Positions 32,683 through 42,956 are shown, counted from the first letter of the stretch. The stretch: DNA of 64,000 nucleotides from CAVQWT01 sp963717705 (GCA_963717705.1 CAVQWT010000003.1:186001-250000), one strand, 5' to 3'. Notes: generated by a model not told the origin, from the sequence alone. Made by a program: numbers and translations.

Positions 32683-34638
32683 CTATTCGCCGAGCCCCAT
32701 CTGGATGTAGCCCGTCGGGCAGACGTCCTTGCAGATGTGGCAGCCGATGCACCTGTCGTAGTCGGTGTACACGTAGCGCCCGGTCGTCGCGTCCTTCTTC
32801 GGCACCTTGGCCACCGCGAGCTGCGGGCAGTAGACGACGCAGTTGTCGCACTCGAAGCACTGGCCGCAGCTCATGCAGCGCTTGGCCTCGGCCACGGCGT
32901 CGGCCTCGGACAGCGGGTCGAGCCGCTCCTCGAAGTTGCCGAGCGCCGTCTCCCGCGTCAGCGTGACGATGTTGCGCCGGTGGCGGGGCGTGTATCCGAA
33001 ATGGCCGAGGAACAGCTCCTCGTGCGGGATCACGTAGCGGTCGGACCGGTCGTCGTAGTTGTGGATGCCGACGTTGCTGCTATCGGTCCCGAGGATCGGC
33101 TCGTGCACTTCGCTGAACGTGAGGCCCTTCTCGACCATTTTGCGCTTGAGGTCGAACGCGTGGACGTCGATCTTCGGTCGCTTGCCCTGCTCCTCGCCGC
33201 GCAGGAAGCGGTCGATGCCGTCGGCGGCGATGGCGCCGTGGCCGATGGCCGTGGTGAGCAGATGCGGACGCAGCACGTCGCCGCCGGCGAAGGTGCCCGG
33301 CTTGCCCGCGACCTGGTAGTTCTTGTCGGCGGCGACGGCGCCGCGGCCGTTGTCGAACTCCTCGAGGCCGGTGAAGTCGACCGCCTGCCCGATCGCCGAC
33401 ACGATGAGGTCGGCCGGGATGTCCTCCTCGGTGCCCTCGATCACCTTGATCTCGAGCTTCGGGCCGACGAACTTCGCCTCGCAGCGCGCGACTCGCAGCG
33501 CAATGCCGCGACCATTCGCGTCCTTGACCACGCACACCGGTGCGAGCCCGCCGCGGATGGCGATGCCCTCCGCCTGCGCCTGCTCGATCTCGTGCTTGTT
33601 GGCCTGCATCTGCGCGACGTCGAACACCGACGTCAGCGTCACTTCGGCCCCCTGCTTCGCCGACACCGACGCGACGTCGTGCGCCAGGTGGCCACCGATG
33701 GCGCGCTCGGGGAAGTCGGTCGGCTGCGCGTGCTCGATGTGCCCCAGCCGGCGCGCGACTGTCGCCACGTCGATCGAGGTGTCGCCGCCGCCGATGACGA
33801 CCACGCGCCGGCCGACGTGCTGCAGCCGGCCGTCGTTGAACGCCTTCAGGAACGCCGTCGCGGTGACGACGTTCGGCGCGTCGCCGCCCGGCGCCGGCAG
33901 CGGCCGCCCCGACTGTGCGCCCATGCCCAGGAACACCGCGTCGAAATCCCTGCGCAGCGACTCCAGCGTGACGTCGGTGCCGATCCGGCAACGGAGCCGC
34001 GTCTTCACGCCGAGGTCGACGATGCGCTGGATCTCCGCGTCCAGCACCTCGCGCGGGGTGCGGAACCCGGGGATGCCGTAGCGCATCATCCCGCCCAGGT
34101 GCTCGTGCTCGTCGAACACGGTGACCTCATGGCCGCGCAGCGCAAGCTGGTACGCGCAGGAGAGCCCCGCGGGGCCGCCGCCGATCACCGCGATCTTCCT
34201 GCCGCTGGTCGCGGGGACGGGCGTGAAGGCGAGCTTGTTGGCGATCGCGTACTCGCCGAGGAAGTGCTCGACCGAGTTGATGCCGACGTGGTCCTCGACC
34301 TCGTTGCGGTTGCAGCCGGTCTCGCACGGCGCCGGGCAGACGCGACCCATCACCGACGGGAACGGGTTCGCCTCGGTCAGCCGGCGCCACGCGTACTCCT
34401 GCCACTTCATGCCCGCGGGCGGCTTCTCGATCCCGCGCACGATGTTGAGATAGCCGCGGATGTCCTCGCCGGACGGGCAGCTGCCCTGGCACGGCGGCGT
34501 CGACTGGATGTAGGTCGGGCACTTGTGCGTGTAGCTCGCCTGGAAGATCTGGTCACGCCAGGAATCCCACTTCACGTCGCCGTCCTTGTAGCGGCGGAAC
34601 GTGAGCTTTTCGGCAGCGGGGCTGGGGGGGGTGGACAT
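32683..34638 (-). CDS. dsrL: DsrL, NAD(P)H-linked iron-sulfur flavoprotein
   Basis: A 651-residue protein of the glutamate-synthase small-subunit type. An N-terminal Cys-rich domain (CPTYIQSTPPCQGSCPSGED, CPAPCETGC) binds [4Fe-4S]. FAD- and NAD(P)-binding folds follow (IAVIGGGPAGLSCAYQLALRG and VVVIGGGDTSIDVATVARRLG). The C-terminal extension adds two ferredoxin clusters (CMSCGQCFECDNCVVYCP and CIGCHICKDVCPTG). DsrL passes electrons from sulfite-forming DsrAB to NAD+ in oxidizers and is essential for the rDsr route. Start at 34638 (MSTPPSP); an in-frame ATG 18 bases earlier exists. Confidence 0.95.
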   Translation of the reverse strand: MSTPPSPAAEKLTFRRYKDGDVKWDSWRDQIFQASYTHKCPTYIQSTPPCQGSCPSGEDIRGYLNIVRGIEKPPAGMKWQEYAWRRLTEANPFPSVMGRVCPAPCETGCNRNEVEDHVGINSVEHFLGEYAIANKLAFTPVPATSGRKIAVIGGGPAGLSCAYQLALRGHEVTVFDEHEHLGGMMRYGIPGFRTPREVLDAEIQRIVDLGVKTRLRCRIGTDVTLESLRRDFDAVFLGMGAQSGRPLPAPGGDAPNVVTATAFLKAFNDGRLQHVGRRVVVIGGGDTSIDVATVARRLGHIEHAQPTDFPERAIGGHLAHDVASVSAKQGAEVTLTSVFDVAQMQANKHEIEQAQAEGIAIRGGLAPVCVVKDANGRGIALRVARCEAKFVGPKLEIKVIEGTEEDIPADLIVSAIGQAVDFTGLEEFDNGRGAVAADKNYQVAGKPGTFAGGDVLRPHLLTTAIGHGAIAADGIDRFLRGEEQGKRPKIDVHAFDLKRKMVEKGLTFSEVHEPILGTDSSNVGIHNYDDRSDRYVIPHEELFLGHFGYTPRHRRNIVTLTRETALGNFEERLDPLSEADAVAEAKRCMSCGQCFECDNCVVYCPQLAVAKVPKKDATTGRYVYTDYDRCIGCHICKDVCPTGYIQMGLGE

Positions 34639-34689
34639 TGCCTGGTCTCCGGTCAATTGCCTTGGTGTCGGTCGGTCGCGGGCCGCCGG

Positions 34690-36222
<1,533 letters not shown>

Positions 36223-36305
36223 GTCAGTGCCCCCGGGCCGTCCCGCGGGACTCAACGGTCCCCTCGGGGAGCAGCGGGCGACTCGAGCCTGGGGGTCGTT
36301 GCACG

Positions 36306-37040
36306 CTAGTTCCTTGCGTCGAGGCGCGCGGCCCACGCCGCGAGGTGGCGATGCTCGCGCGGATCGTCGGCCTGGTTGCGCGACGGCGAGAAGAAGATAC
36401 CCGGCGCGTGCAGCAGCTTGCTGTACGGGAACACGAGCATCAGCAGCGCGACCAGCCCGAGGTGCACGTACAGCACGCCGTCGGCCGGCAGCGGTTTCCA
36501 GTCGAAATAGACGAGCCCGAGGAAGAAGGCCTTCACCGCGACGACGTCGGTGTGCGCGACAAACTTCATCGCCAGCCCGGACAGCGCGATCGCCAGCAGC
36601 AGCGCCAGCATCAGGTGGTCGGACGGCGTCGAGATGTAGCGGACGCGCGCGACGAAGACGCGGCGCACCCACAGTCCCGCCAGCCCGGCGGCCATCGCGA
36701 ACCCGGCGTAGACGCCGAACGGCTGCAGGAACGCGACCCAGCCCCAGACCGGCTCGGTGAAGTAACGCAGGTGCCGCGCGAGCACCAGCGCCAGCCCGGC
36801 GTGGAACAGCCAGCCGGCGAGCCACAGCCACAGGCTCGCCTTGAACAGGCTCTCGAACAGCGTGACCTCGCGCACCAGGCGCAGCGCCACGCCGCCGCGC
36901 GTGATCGGCGCCGGCGTGGTCGGGATCTTGAGCGGCGCCGGCACGCGGGCGTAGCCCCAGATCCGGTACGCCGTGCCCAGCCCCAGCACCAGGAACGCCG
37001 CGTAGAACAGCAGGGCAAACGCGATCGTCGCGGGCGTCAT
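36306..37040 (-). CDS. dsrM: DsrM, NarI-like cytochrome b of DsrMKJOP
   Basis: A 244-residue membrane protein with about six helices resembling the NarI diheme cytochrome b. It has histidines in the helix pairs at WLFHAGLALVLARHLRYF and STPSDHLMLALLLAIALSGLAMKFVAHTD, then VHLGLVALLMLVFPYSKLLHAPGIFFSPSRNQADDPR, a DsrM-typical end. It exchanges electrons between quinone and DsrK. First of the MK-L-JOP block. Confidence 0.94.
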   Translation of the reverse strand: MTPATIAFALLFYAAFLVLGLGTAYRIWGYARVPAPLKIPTTPAPITRGGVALRLVREVTLFESLFKASLWLWLAGWLFHAGLALVLARHLRYFTEPVWGWVAFLQPFGVYAGFAMAAGLAGLWVRRVFVARVRYISTPSDHLMLALLLAIALSGLAMKFVAHTDVVAVKAFFLGLVYFDWKPLPADGVLYVHLGLVALLMLVFPYSKLLHAPGIFFSPSRNQADDPREHRHLAAWAARLDARN

Positions 37041-37110
37041 GGCTCGGGCGGGCGGCGGCGGTCGAGGGGCCCCGTGCGGACCGGAATGGCGGCGGCCGGG
37101 CGCGCGCCGG

Positions 37111-37446
37111 CTACACGCAGCCGGTCGGCTTGGGCAGGCCCGCGATCTTGCAGGCCTGCTTCGCCGGACCGTACGGGAACAGCTCGTACAGGTACTGGCT
37201 GCTGCCCTTTTCCGGCCCGAGCGTCTTGCCGATCGCCTTGGTCAGCACGCGGACCGCGGGCGCGATCTGGTACTCGTCGTAGTACTTGCGCAGGAAGTTG
37301 ACGACCTCCCAGTGGTTCTGCGACATCTCGACGTTCTCGGTCACCGCGATGTGCTTGGCGATGTCCTCGTCCCAGTCGGCCAGGTTGACGAGGTAGCCTT
37401 CCTCGTCGGTCTCGAAACTCTTGCCGTTCACTTCGATGGTGGGCAT
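37111..37446 (-). CDS. dsrC: DsrC, sulfur-carrier protein
   Basis: A 111-residue genuine DsrC: ends PYGPAKQACKIAGLPKPTGCV, with the two redox cysteines at C99 and C110 spaced ten residues apart. It carries sulfane sulfur from DsrEFH to DsrAB, where sulfite is formed, and is recycled by DsrK. The MPTIEVNGKSFETDEEGYLVNLADWDEDIAKHIA start matches the family. It is the only copy in this window with both cysteines, two others being cysteine-less. Confidence 0.97.
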   Translation of the reverse strand: MPTIEVNGKSFETDEEGYLVNLADWDEDIAKHIAVTENVEMSQNHWEVVNFLRKYYDEYQIAPAVRVLTKAIGKTLGPEKGSSQYLYELFPYGPAKQACKIAGLPKPTGCV

Positions 37447-37489
37447 GCGGTTCTCCTGAAAGGGCGTTGGTGATGCGAAAGCGGGATCG

Positions 37490-37786
37490 TCAGAGCCACG
37501 ACTGGCAGGCGTTGTGCTCCGCCACGAGGTCGACGAAGCCGCCGTAGTCGATGGTGGTCACGCCGTCGATCACGCGATCGGCGACGGCGCGGGCCTCGAG
37601 GTCGGGCAGCAGCGCGTAGACGCGGAACCTGGACAGCGCCGCCTTGATGCTGGCCTCGACGGCGGTGCCGCGGACGGCCGCATAGACACCGTCCTCGATC
37701 AGCAGCAGCGCGCCGGGCGCGCCGATCCGCAGGCAGGCGTCGAGCGAGTTGCGCTCGAGGGGTGACTTGTTGACGATATTGAGCAT
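37490..37786 (-). CDS. dsrH: DsrH (TusB-like) sulfur-transfer subunit
   Basis: A 98-residue subunit of the DsrE2F2H2 hexamer, which passes sulfur to DsrC. It begins MLNIVNKSPLERNSLDACLR and contains ALLLIEDGVYAAVRGT, the DsrH/TusB signature. A single conserved-type cysteine occurs near the start (DACLR) and another near the C-terminus. It lies 15 bases after dsrF and 43 bases before dsrC. Confidence 0.92.
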   Translation of the reverse strand: MLNIVNKSPLERNSLDACLRIGAPGALLLIEDGVYAAVRGTAVEASIKAALSRFRVYALLPDLEARAVADRVIDGVTTIDYGGFVDLVAEHNACQSWL

Positions 37787-37801
37787 CGTGTCCGCGCCGG
37801 G

Positions 37802-38173
37802 TCAGAAGGAAAGGACGACGTCCTGCGCCGCCATCAGCTGGCCGAGTTCGCCCGCCTCGAGGACGGTGACGTCGACGATCAGGTCGTCCTCGGTCAGGCC
37901 GCGCGCGTCCAGCGACTCGCGCTCGACGTAGAGCTTCTCGACGTCGTAGCCCTCGAGCGCGCGGTACGTCGGCGAGAAGTTCTTGGTCTCGATGCCCTTG
38001 GTCTGCTGGCCCTTCTTCAGCTGCCAGACGCCGTCTTCGATGAACACCAGGGAGACGTCCTGGTCGAACGCCGCGGTGATCAGCACGACCTCGAGCGACT
38101 CGAGCGCGTAGGCGGTGCCGTACGGCGCCGTCCGGTTGACGAACATGAACTTCTTGGAGGTTCCCTCGGACAT
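37802..38173 (-). CDS. dsrF: DsrF (TusC-like) sulfur-transfer subunit
   Basis: A 123-residue subunit of DsrEFH beginning MSEGTSKKFMFVNRTAPYGTAYALESLEVVLITAAFDQDVSLVFIEDGVWQLKKGQQ, the typical DsrF pattern. It has no cysteines, consistent with a structural role. The reading frame is open upstream to 38350 through two copies of a GC-rich repeat, adding a 59-residue repetitive arginine-rich leader. I reject that start because the repeat, not the family, supplies it; the MSEGTSKK start matches homologues. Upstream is dsrE on the same strand. Confidence 0.92.
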   Translation of the reverse strand: MSEGTSKKFMFVNRTAPYGTAYALESLEVVLITAAFDQDVSLVFIEDGVWQLKKGQQTKGIETKNFSPTYRALEGYDVEKLYVERESLDARGLTEDDLIVDVTVLEAGELGQLMAAQDVVLSF

Positions 38174-38189
38174 CGCGTGCTTCCTGTCA

Positions 38190-38257
38190 GCGCCCGCCCG
38201 GCCGCCCGAAGGGCGCTGGCCGCCCCCCTCGGGGGGAGACGAACGAAGTGAGTATCG
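38190..38257. repeat. Duplicated GC-hairpin intergenic repeat, copy 1
   Basis: First of two nearly identical 68-69-base units between dsrE and dsrF. It holds a CCCGAAGGG mini-stem, the hairpin CCCCCCTCGGGGGG and the end GACGAACGAAGTGAGTATCG. The shape resembles dispersed intergenic repeats I recall from Burkholderiales genomes. Confidence 0.85.
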
Positions 38258-38272
38258 GGGGGGAGTCATCCG

Positions 38273-38341
38273 GCGCCCGCCCGGCCGCCCGAAGGGCGCT
38301 GGCCGCCCCCCTCGGGGGGGAGACGAACGAAGTGAGTATCG
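38273..38341. repeat. Duplicated GC-hairpin intergenic repeat, copy 2
   Basis: Second unit, identical to copy 1 except for one extra G in the hairpin (seven rather than six), with 15 bases between the copies. Read on the minus strand both units are open and in frame with dsrF, giving two copies of a peptide containing RYSLRSSPP. Confidence 0.85.
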
Positions 38342-38350
38342 CGGGGTCAT

Positions 38351-38710
38351 TCAGTCACCGAAGACGACCATGCGGTCGGCCTGGATGCCGGACTCGACCA
38401 GTTGCCCCAGGCCCGAGATGCGGAAGCCGGGCGCGAGGTTCTCGTCCTTGATCCCGCGCCGCAGCGCCGCGGCCACGCAGACGACCAGGTCCACGCCGTG
38501 CTCGGCGGCGAGCTTCGACCAGCGGGCGACGATGTTGCGGTCGTCCTGCGGCGGCTCGGTCAGCCGCGACGAGTTGTTCACGCCGTCGTGGTAGAAGAAC
38601 ACGCGGTGGATCTCGTGCCCCTTCGCCAGCGCCGCCTTGCAGAACAGGTACGCGGAATCGCTGGCCTGGTGCTGGTACGGGCCCTCGTTGACCAGAATGC
38701 CGAATTTCAT
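38351..38710 (-). CDS. dsrE: DsrE (TusD-like) sulfur-transfer subunit
   Basis: A 119-residue catalytic subunit of DsrEFH. It begins MKFGILVNEGPYQHQASDSAYLFCKAALAKGHEIHRVFFYHDGV. The persulfide-carrying cysteine is in GVDLVVCVAAALRRG, followed by the RISGLGQL end. It accepts sulfane sulfur (from TusA or rhodanese donors) and passes it to DsrC. Located 20 bases after dsrB; its TGA is directly followed by an ATG opening the repeat-derived frame ahead of dsrF. Confidence 0.94.
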   Translation of the reverse strand: MKFGILVNEGPYQHQASDSAYLFCKAALAKGHEIHRVFFYHDGVNNSSRLTEPPQDDRNIVARWSKLAAEHGVDLVVCVAAALRRGIKDENLAPGFRISGLGQLVESGIQADRMVVFGD

Positions 38711-38730
38711 TTGCGCACGCCGCCTTCCAC

Positions 38731-39807
38731 TCAGAACCGGATGTGCGTCGACGCGTTCAGGTTCACGCGCGCGCCGCGCCAGTCGTCGACCAGGTACTTG
38801 GTGAACGGCAGCTCGGTCTTCTCGAAGAAGCGCGGCCAGCCGATGCGCTCGATCCAGTCGGACAGCCGCTCCCAGGCCCGCGCGTCCTCCTTGTAGACGC
38901 GAAGGATGCGCTTGACCACCTCGGACACCTCGGTCCAGCGCGGCGGGTTGTTGGGCAGCCCGGCGGCGACCATCTTCATGAACGTCGGCTTGGCGCGGGC
39001 GTTGGAGTTCTTGCCGCCCACCCAGATCGCGAGCTTCGAATGCTCGGGATCGTTGATCTGCATCGGCGGGCACGGCGGATAGCACGCGCCGCAGCAGATG
39101 CACTTCTTCTCGTCGACCTCGAGCGAGGGCTTGCCGTTGACCATCGCCGGGCGGATCGCCGCGACCGGACAGCGCGCGACCACCGCCGGCCGCTCGCAGA
39201 CGTTGGCGACGAGGTCATGGTTGATCTTCGGCGGCTTGGTGTGCTGGACGATGATCGCGATGTCCGCCTGTCCGCCGCAGTTGATCTCGCAGCACGACGT
39301 CGACAGGTGCACCCGGTTGGGCATCTCCTCGCGCCGGAACTCGTCGTAGAGCTCGTCCATCAGCGCCTTGACCACGCCCGACGCGTCGGTGCCGGGGATG
39401 TCGCAGTGCAGCCACCCCTGCGTGTGCGCGATCATCGACACCGAGTTGCCGGTGCCGCCGACGGGGAAGCCGCCCTTCTCGAGCTCGGCGATCAGCGGCG
39501 CGACCTTGGCGAACGACGACACCATGAACTCGATGTTCGAGCGGATGGTGAAGCGGACGTGGCCCTCGGCGTACTTGTCGGCGATGTCGCACAGCCGGCG
39601 GATGGTGAAGACGTCCATCTGCCGCTGCGTGCCGGCGCGCACCGTCCACACCTCGTCGCCGGAGTGCGACACGTGGTGCAGCACGCCCGGGCGCGGCCGG
39701 TCGTGGTACTTCCAGTTGCCGTAGTTCTTCGCGAGCAGCGGGTGCAGGAACTGCCGGTTGTCCGGCACGCCGCTCTCGATCGCGCGCCGCATCTGGGGTT
39801 GGCTCAT
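38731..39807 (-). CDS. dsrB: DsrB, reverse dissimilatory sulfite reductase beta subunit
   Basis: A 358-residue subunit carrying siroheme-proximal cysteines (TSCCEINCGG and later clusters) and a ferredoxin domain with CICCGACYPPCPPM and the motif ARCPVAAIRP. It pairs with DsrA in an alpha2beta2 enzyme that oxidizes DsrC-bound sulfur to sulfite. It follows dsrA by 12 bases. Together with dsrEFH and dsrL in the same operon, this marks the oxidative (reverse) type rather than the sulfate-reducing type. Confidence 0.96.
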   Translation of the reverse strand: MSQPQMRRAIESGVPDNRQFLHPLLAKNYGNWKYHDRPRPGVLHHVSHSGDEVWTVRAGTQRQMDVFTIRRLCDIADKYAEGHVRFTIRSNIEFMVSSFAKVAPLIAELEKGGFPVGGTGNSVSMIAHTQGWLHCDIPGTDASGVVKALMDELYDEFRREEMPNRVHLSTSCCEINCGGQADIAIIVQHTKPPKINHDLVANVCERPAVVARCPVAAIRPAMVNGKPSLEVDEKKCICCGACYPPCPPMQINDPEHSKLAIWVGGKNSNARAKPTFMKMVAAGLPNNPPRWTEVSEVVKRILRVYKEDARAWERLSDWIERIGWPRFFEKTELPFTKYLVDDWRGARVNLNASTHIRF

Positions 39808-39819
39808 GATCTCGTCTCC

Positions 39820-41115
39820 TCAGGCGACCTGTTTCTTGGCGGCGAGCCGGGCGACTTCCTCGTCCCAGCCGTCCATCCGCACGTACGGATTGGTGCGCGG
39901 CGCGGAGACCATGTTCGGGTCGACGTCGATGCCCAGCGCCTCGAGGAAGTTGACGATGCCGATGCGCTCGATCATCTCGCCCGTGCGCTCGTGCTCGAGC
40001 GCGTTCTCGGCGAAGAAATCGATGATCTGGTGCCCGAGCTCGACCAGCTTCTCGCGGTCCTCGTCGGTCTCGAGCTTCATGAACGGCACGACGACGGTGC
40101 CCATCAGGTCGCCGATCTTGAGCGTGCGCTTGCCGCCGACCAGGATCGTCGCGCCCTTGTCCTTGCCGGGCGCGAGGCCGCCGGTGATCACGTTGATGCA
40201 GTGCATGCAGCGCACGCAGTCGCGGTTGTCGATCTCGAGCCCGTGCGTGTCGCTGACCGCCACCGTCGACATCGACGCGCCGGCCTTCAGGTCCTTGATC
40301 TCCTTCAGCTGGATCGCCTTGGTCGGGCAGCGCGCGACGACGTCGTTGACGAGCTCGTTCATCCCGTGCTTCGCGAACCACTTCTTCGTCAGCGCCTCGT
40401 CGGTGCGGATGTTGTCGCGCCAGGTGCCGATGACCGCCATGTCGGCGCGCTGGATCGAGTTCATGCAGTCGTTGGGGCAGCCCGAGAACTTGAACTTGAA
40501 CTTGTACGGCAGCGACGGCCGGTGGATGTCGTCGAGGAAGCTGTTGATGACCGTGCGGTGGGCGGTGCCCTCGTCGTAGCAGGACTGCTCGCAGCGCGCG
40601 GCGCCGACGCAGGACATCGAAGTGCGCACCGCCGGGCCGGCGCCGCCGAGGTCGAAGCCGAGCTCGTTGATCGCGTCGAAGGCCGGCTGCACGTTCTCGC
40701 TGGTCACGCCCTGGAACATGATGTCGCCGGACTGGCCGTGGAACGCGATGAGTCCTGAGCCATGCTTTTCCCAGATGTCGGCCATCTTGCGCAGCACGTC
40801 GGTGCTGTAGTGCATGCCGGCGGGCGGCATCACCCGCAGCGTGTGGAATTCGGCGGCCGCGGGGAACAGCGGCTTGTTGTCCGCGTCCTTCGCCTCGGTG
40901 AATCGCGGGATGACGCCGCCGCCGTAGCCGAACACGCCGACGGTGCCGCCCTTCCAGTAACCCTTGCGGGTCTTGTACGAGTGCTCGAGCTGGCCGAGCA
41001 GATCGACGACGTAGTCCTTGTCCTTCGCGAGGCGCTTCAGGCCGGTGACGAAGCTCGGCCAGGGTCCGCTCTCGAGCTGGTCGAGCATCGGTGTCGGGTA
41101 CATCTGCTTTGCCAT
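39820..41115 (-). CDS. dsrA: DsrA, reverse dissimilatory sulfite reductase alpha subunit
   Basis: A 431-residue subunit with siroheme/[4Fe-4S] ligands in SMSCVGAARCEQSCYDEG and FKFSGCPNDCMNSIQR, and a ferredoxin insert with DCVRCMHCINVI and ARCPTKAIQL. It starts MAKQMYPTPMLDQLESGPWPSFVTGLKRL, as in sulfur oxidizers, behind an AGGAGG ribosome-binding site 7-8 bases upstream. First gene of a 16-gene minus-strand operon extending to cobA. The leader shares a divergent promoter region with sqr. Confidence 0.97.
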   Translation of the reverse strand: MAKQMYPTPMLDQLESGPWPSFVTGLKRLAKDKDYVVDLLGQLEHSYKTRKGYWKGGTVGVFGYGGGVIPRFTEAKDADNKPLFPAAAEFHTLRVMPPAGMHYSTDVLRKMADIWEKHGSGLIAFHGQSGDIMFQGVTSENVQPAFDAINELGFDLGGAGPAVRTSMSCVGAARCEQSCYDEGTAHRTVINSFLDDIHRPSLPYKFKFKFSGCPNDCMNSIQRADMAVIGTWRDNIRTDEALTKKWFAKHGMNELVNDVVARCPTKAIQLKEIKDLKAGASMSTVAVSDTHGLEIDNRDCVRCMHCINVITGGLAPGKDKGATILVGGKRTLKIGDLMGTVVVPFMKLETDEDREKLVELGHQIIDFFAENALEHERTGEMIERIGIVNFLEALGIDVDPNMVSAPRTNPYVRMDGWDEEVARLAAKKQVA

Positions 41116-41238
41116 GGACCATCCCTCCTGGGCGCGACTGCGGAAAGCGGGAATGCGGAGGCCGGGCGGCTGCCCGCACTCCGCCGGGGATACTACGGGC
41201 AGCCCCCCGCCCGGCGCCATTACTCCTGCCGGTTATCC

Positions 41239-41267
41239 TGAATATGCCCGATGGCGGGGGATTGAAA
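41239..41267 (-). promoter_or_regulatory. Candidate dsrA promoter
   Basis: On the minus strand a -35 hexamer TTTCAA (41262-41267 complement), a 17-base spacer and a -10 hexamer TATTCA (41239-41244 complement) point toward dsrA, whose ATG is about 120 bases downstream. The -35 is weak and abuts the shared regulatory motif, fitting activator-dependent expression. By-eye prediction only. Confidence 0.45.
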
Positions 41268-41285
41268 TCACCCAGAGGGAGTATT
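41267..41285 (-). promoter_or_regulatory. Putative sulfur-regulon operator (dsr/sqr side)
   Basis: Minus-strand AATACTCC-N3-TGGGTGAT, identical at all 16 fixed positions to the copy upstream of soeA. It lies 152 bases upstream of dsrA, immediately beyond the candidate -35, and 124 bases upstream of the divergent sqr. An imperfect inverted repeat (AGGGAGTAT at 41276-41284 against ATACCTCCCT at 41291-41300) overlaps one edge and may be part of the same site. Confidence 0.6.
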
Positions 41286-41408
41286 GGCCCATACCTCCCT
41301 GTGGCTATGGACTCGCCGCCCCCGAAACTCGCTCAATAGACGGTCTGCGCGGCCGTCCGCGGGCGCCGGTGCGTCCGTCGGCCGCACCGCATTGGGGAGG
41401 GGCATTGC

Positions 41409-42689
41409 ATGGCACACATCGTCGTCCTGGGAGCCGGCTTGGGCGGCATGCCGATGGCCTACGAGATGCGGGAGCTCGCCCGCCGCGACGACACCGTCAC
41501 CGTCGTCTCCAACAGCCCGCGCTTCAGCTTCGTCCCCAGCAATCCCTGGGTCGCGGTCAGCTGGCGGACCCGGAAGGACATCGAGATCGACATCGGCCCG
41601 GCGCTCAAGCGCAAGGGCATCGAGTTCGTCCCGGTGGGCGCGAAACGCGTGCACCCGGCCGAGAACCGGATCGAGCTGGACGACGGCAACAGCATCGGCT
41701 ATGACTACCTGGTGATCGCGACCGGCCCGAAGCTCGCGTTCGACGAGGTCCCCGGCCTGGGGCCCGCGACCGCCGGCGGCCACACGCAGTCGGTCTGCCA
41801 CGTCGATCACGCGCTCGATGCGGAGCAGCGCTGGCAGGAGTTCGTCGCGGCCCCGGGGCCGATCGTCGTCGGCGCGGTGCAGGGGGCGTCGTGCTACGGC
41901 CCCGCCTATGAATTCGCGATGATCATGGACACCGACCTGCGGCGCCGGAAACTGCGCGACAAGGTGCCGATGACCTTCGTCACCGCGGAACCGTACGTCG
42001 GCCACCTCGGCCTCGGCGGCGTCGGCGATTCGAAGGGCCTGCTCGAGTCGGCGCTGCGCGAGCGCCACATCAAGTGGATCTGCAACGCGAAGACGACCCG
42101 CGTCGAGCCCGGGAAGATGTTCGTCACCGAGCACGACGAGGAGGGCAAGCCGAAGAAGGAGCACGAGCTGCCGTTCCGCTACTCGATGATGCTGCCGGCG
42201 TTCAAGGGTATCGACGCCGTGTTCGGCATCGAGGGGCTGACCAATCCGCGCGGCTTCATCCTGATCGACGAGTTCCAGCGCAACCCGAAGTTCCGCAACG
42301 TCTTTTCGGTCGGCGTGTGCGTCGCCATCCCGCCGGTCGAGGCGACGCCCGTGCCGACGGGCGCGCCGAAGACAGGCTACATGATCGAGTCGATGGTGAC
42401 CGCGGCCGCGCACAACATCCGCGCCGCGCTCGACGGCCGCGAGCCGGACCAGCGCGCGACGTGGAATGCCGTCTGCCTCGCCGACTTCGGCGACAGCGGC
42501 GTCGCCTTCGTCGCGCTGCCGCAGATCCCGCCGCGCAACGTCAACTGGTTCGCCGAGGGCAAGTGGGTGCACCTCGCGAAGATCGGGTTCGAGAAGTACT
42601 TCCTGCGCAAGATGCGGACGGGCACGTCCGAGCCGATGTACGAGAAGCTGGTCATGAAGGCCATGGGCATCATGAAGCTGAAGTCGTGA
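41409..42689 (+). CDS. sqr: Sulfide:quinone oxidoreductase
   Basis: A 426-residue FAD enzyme oxidizing sulfide to sulfane sulfur with quinone reduction at the membrane. FAD motif IVVLGAGLGGMPMAYEMREL; GYDYLVIATGPKL; three catalytic-type cysteines at C130 (SVCHVDH), C162 (GASCYGPAYE) and C304 (VGVCVAIPPVE). The amphipathic C-terminal helices (KIGFEKYFLRKMRTG) suit monotopic membrane binding. First gene of the plus-strand operon divergent from dsrA; it follows a long leader carrying the shared motif. Supplies sulfur for the Tus/Dsr route. Confidence 0.93.
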   Translation: MAHIVVLGAGLGGMPMAYEMRELARRDDTVTVVSNSPRFSFVPSNPWVAVSWRTRKDIEIDIGPALKRKGIEFVPVGAKRVHPAENRIELDDGNSIGYDYLVIATGPKLAFDEVPGLGPATAGGHTQSVCHVDHALDAEQRWQEFVAAPGPIVVGAVQGASCYGPAYEFAMIMDTDLRRRKLRDKVPMTFVTAEPYVGHLGLGGVGDSKGLLESALRERHIKWICNAKTTRVEPGKMFVTEHDEEGKPKKEHELPFRYSMMLPAFKGIDAVFGIEGLTNPRGFILIDEFQRNPKFRNVFSVGVCVAIPPVEATPVPTGAPKTGYMIESMVTAAAHNIRAALDGREPDQRATWNAVCLADFGDSGVAFVALPQIPPRNVNWFAEGKWVHLAKIGFEKYFLRKMRTGTSEPMYEKLVMKAMGIMKLKS

Positions 42690-42725
42690 CGGCCGCCCGC
42701 GCCGCGCCTCGCCGATCCCGACGCC

Positions 42726-42956
42726 ATGCAGATCACGCCGATGCAACGGTTCACCGTGCCCCTGGGCGGGCAGCTGGTCGAGCTGCAGGAGATCCTGCAT
42801 GACGCGGGCGGCATGAAGCTGCTGCGGATCCGGATCCGCGAGCGGTCGCGGTTCACGATCTTCGACATCGATCCGGCGACCGCGCGGCAGTGGGGCGCGG
42901 CGATGCAGCGCTGGGCGGACGAGCAGCCGCCCGCTGCGGTCGATTCGTCCGCCTGA
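42726..42956 (+). CDS. Small conserved-looking protein beside sqr
   Basis: A 76-residue soluble protein: FTVPLGGQLVELQEILHDAGGMKLLRIRIRERSRFTIFDIDPATARQWGAAM, suggesting a beta-rich domain followed by a helix. No cysteines and no known motif that I recognise. It lies 36 bases after sqr and 25 bases before the Cas6-like gene, so it is part of the operon. Its composition and codon use match the neighbours, supporting a real gene. Confidence 0.7.
   Translation: MQITPMQRFTVPLGGQLVELQEILHDAGGMKLLRIRIRERSRFTIFDIDPATARQWGAAMQRWADEQPPAAVDSSA

Noticed and set aside
37802..38350. Longer dsrF beginning at 38350
   Set aside because: The extra 59 residues come from two copies of an intergenic repeat read in frame; dsrF homologues begin at the MSEGTSKK-type start.
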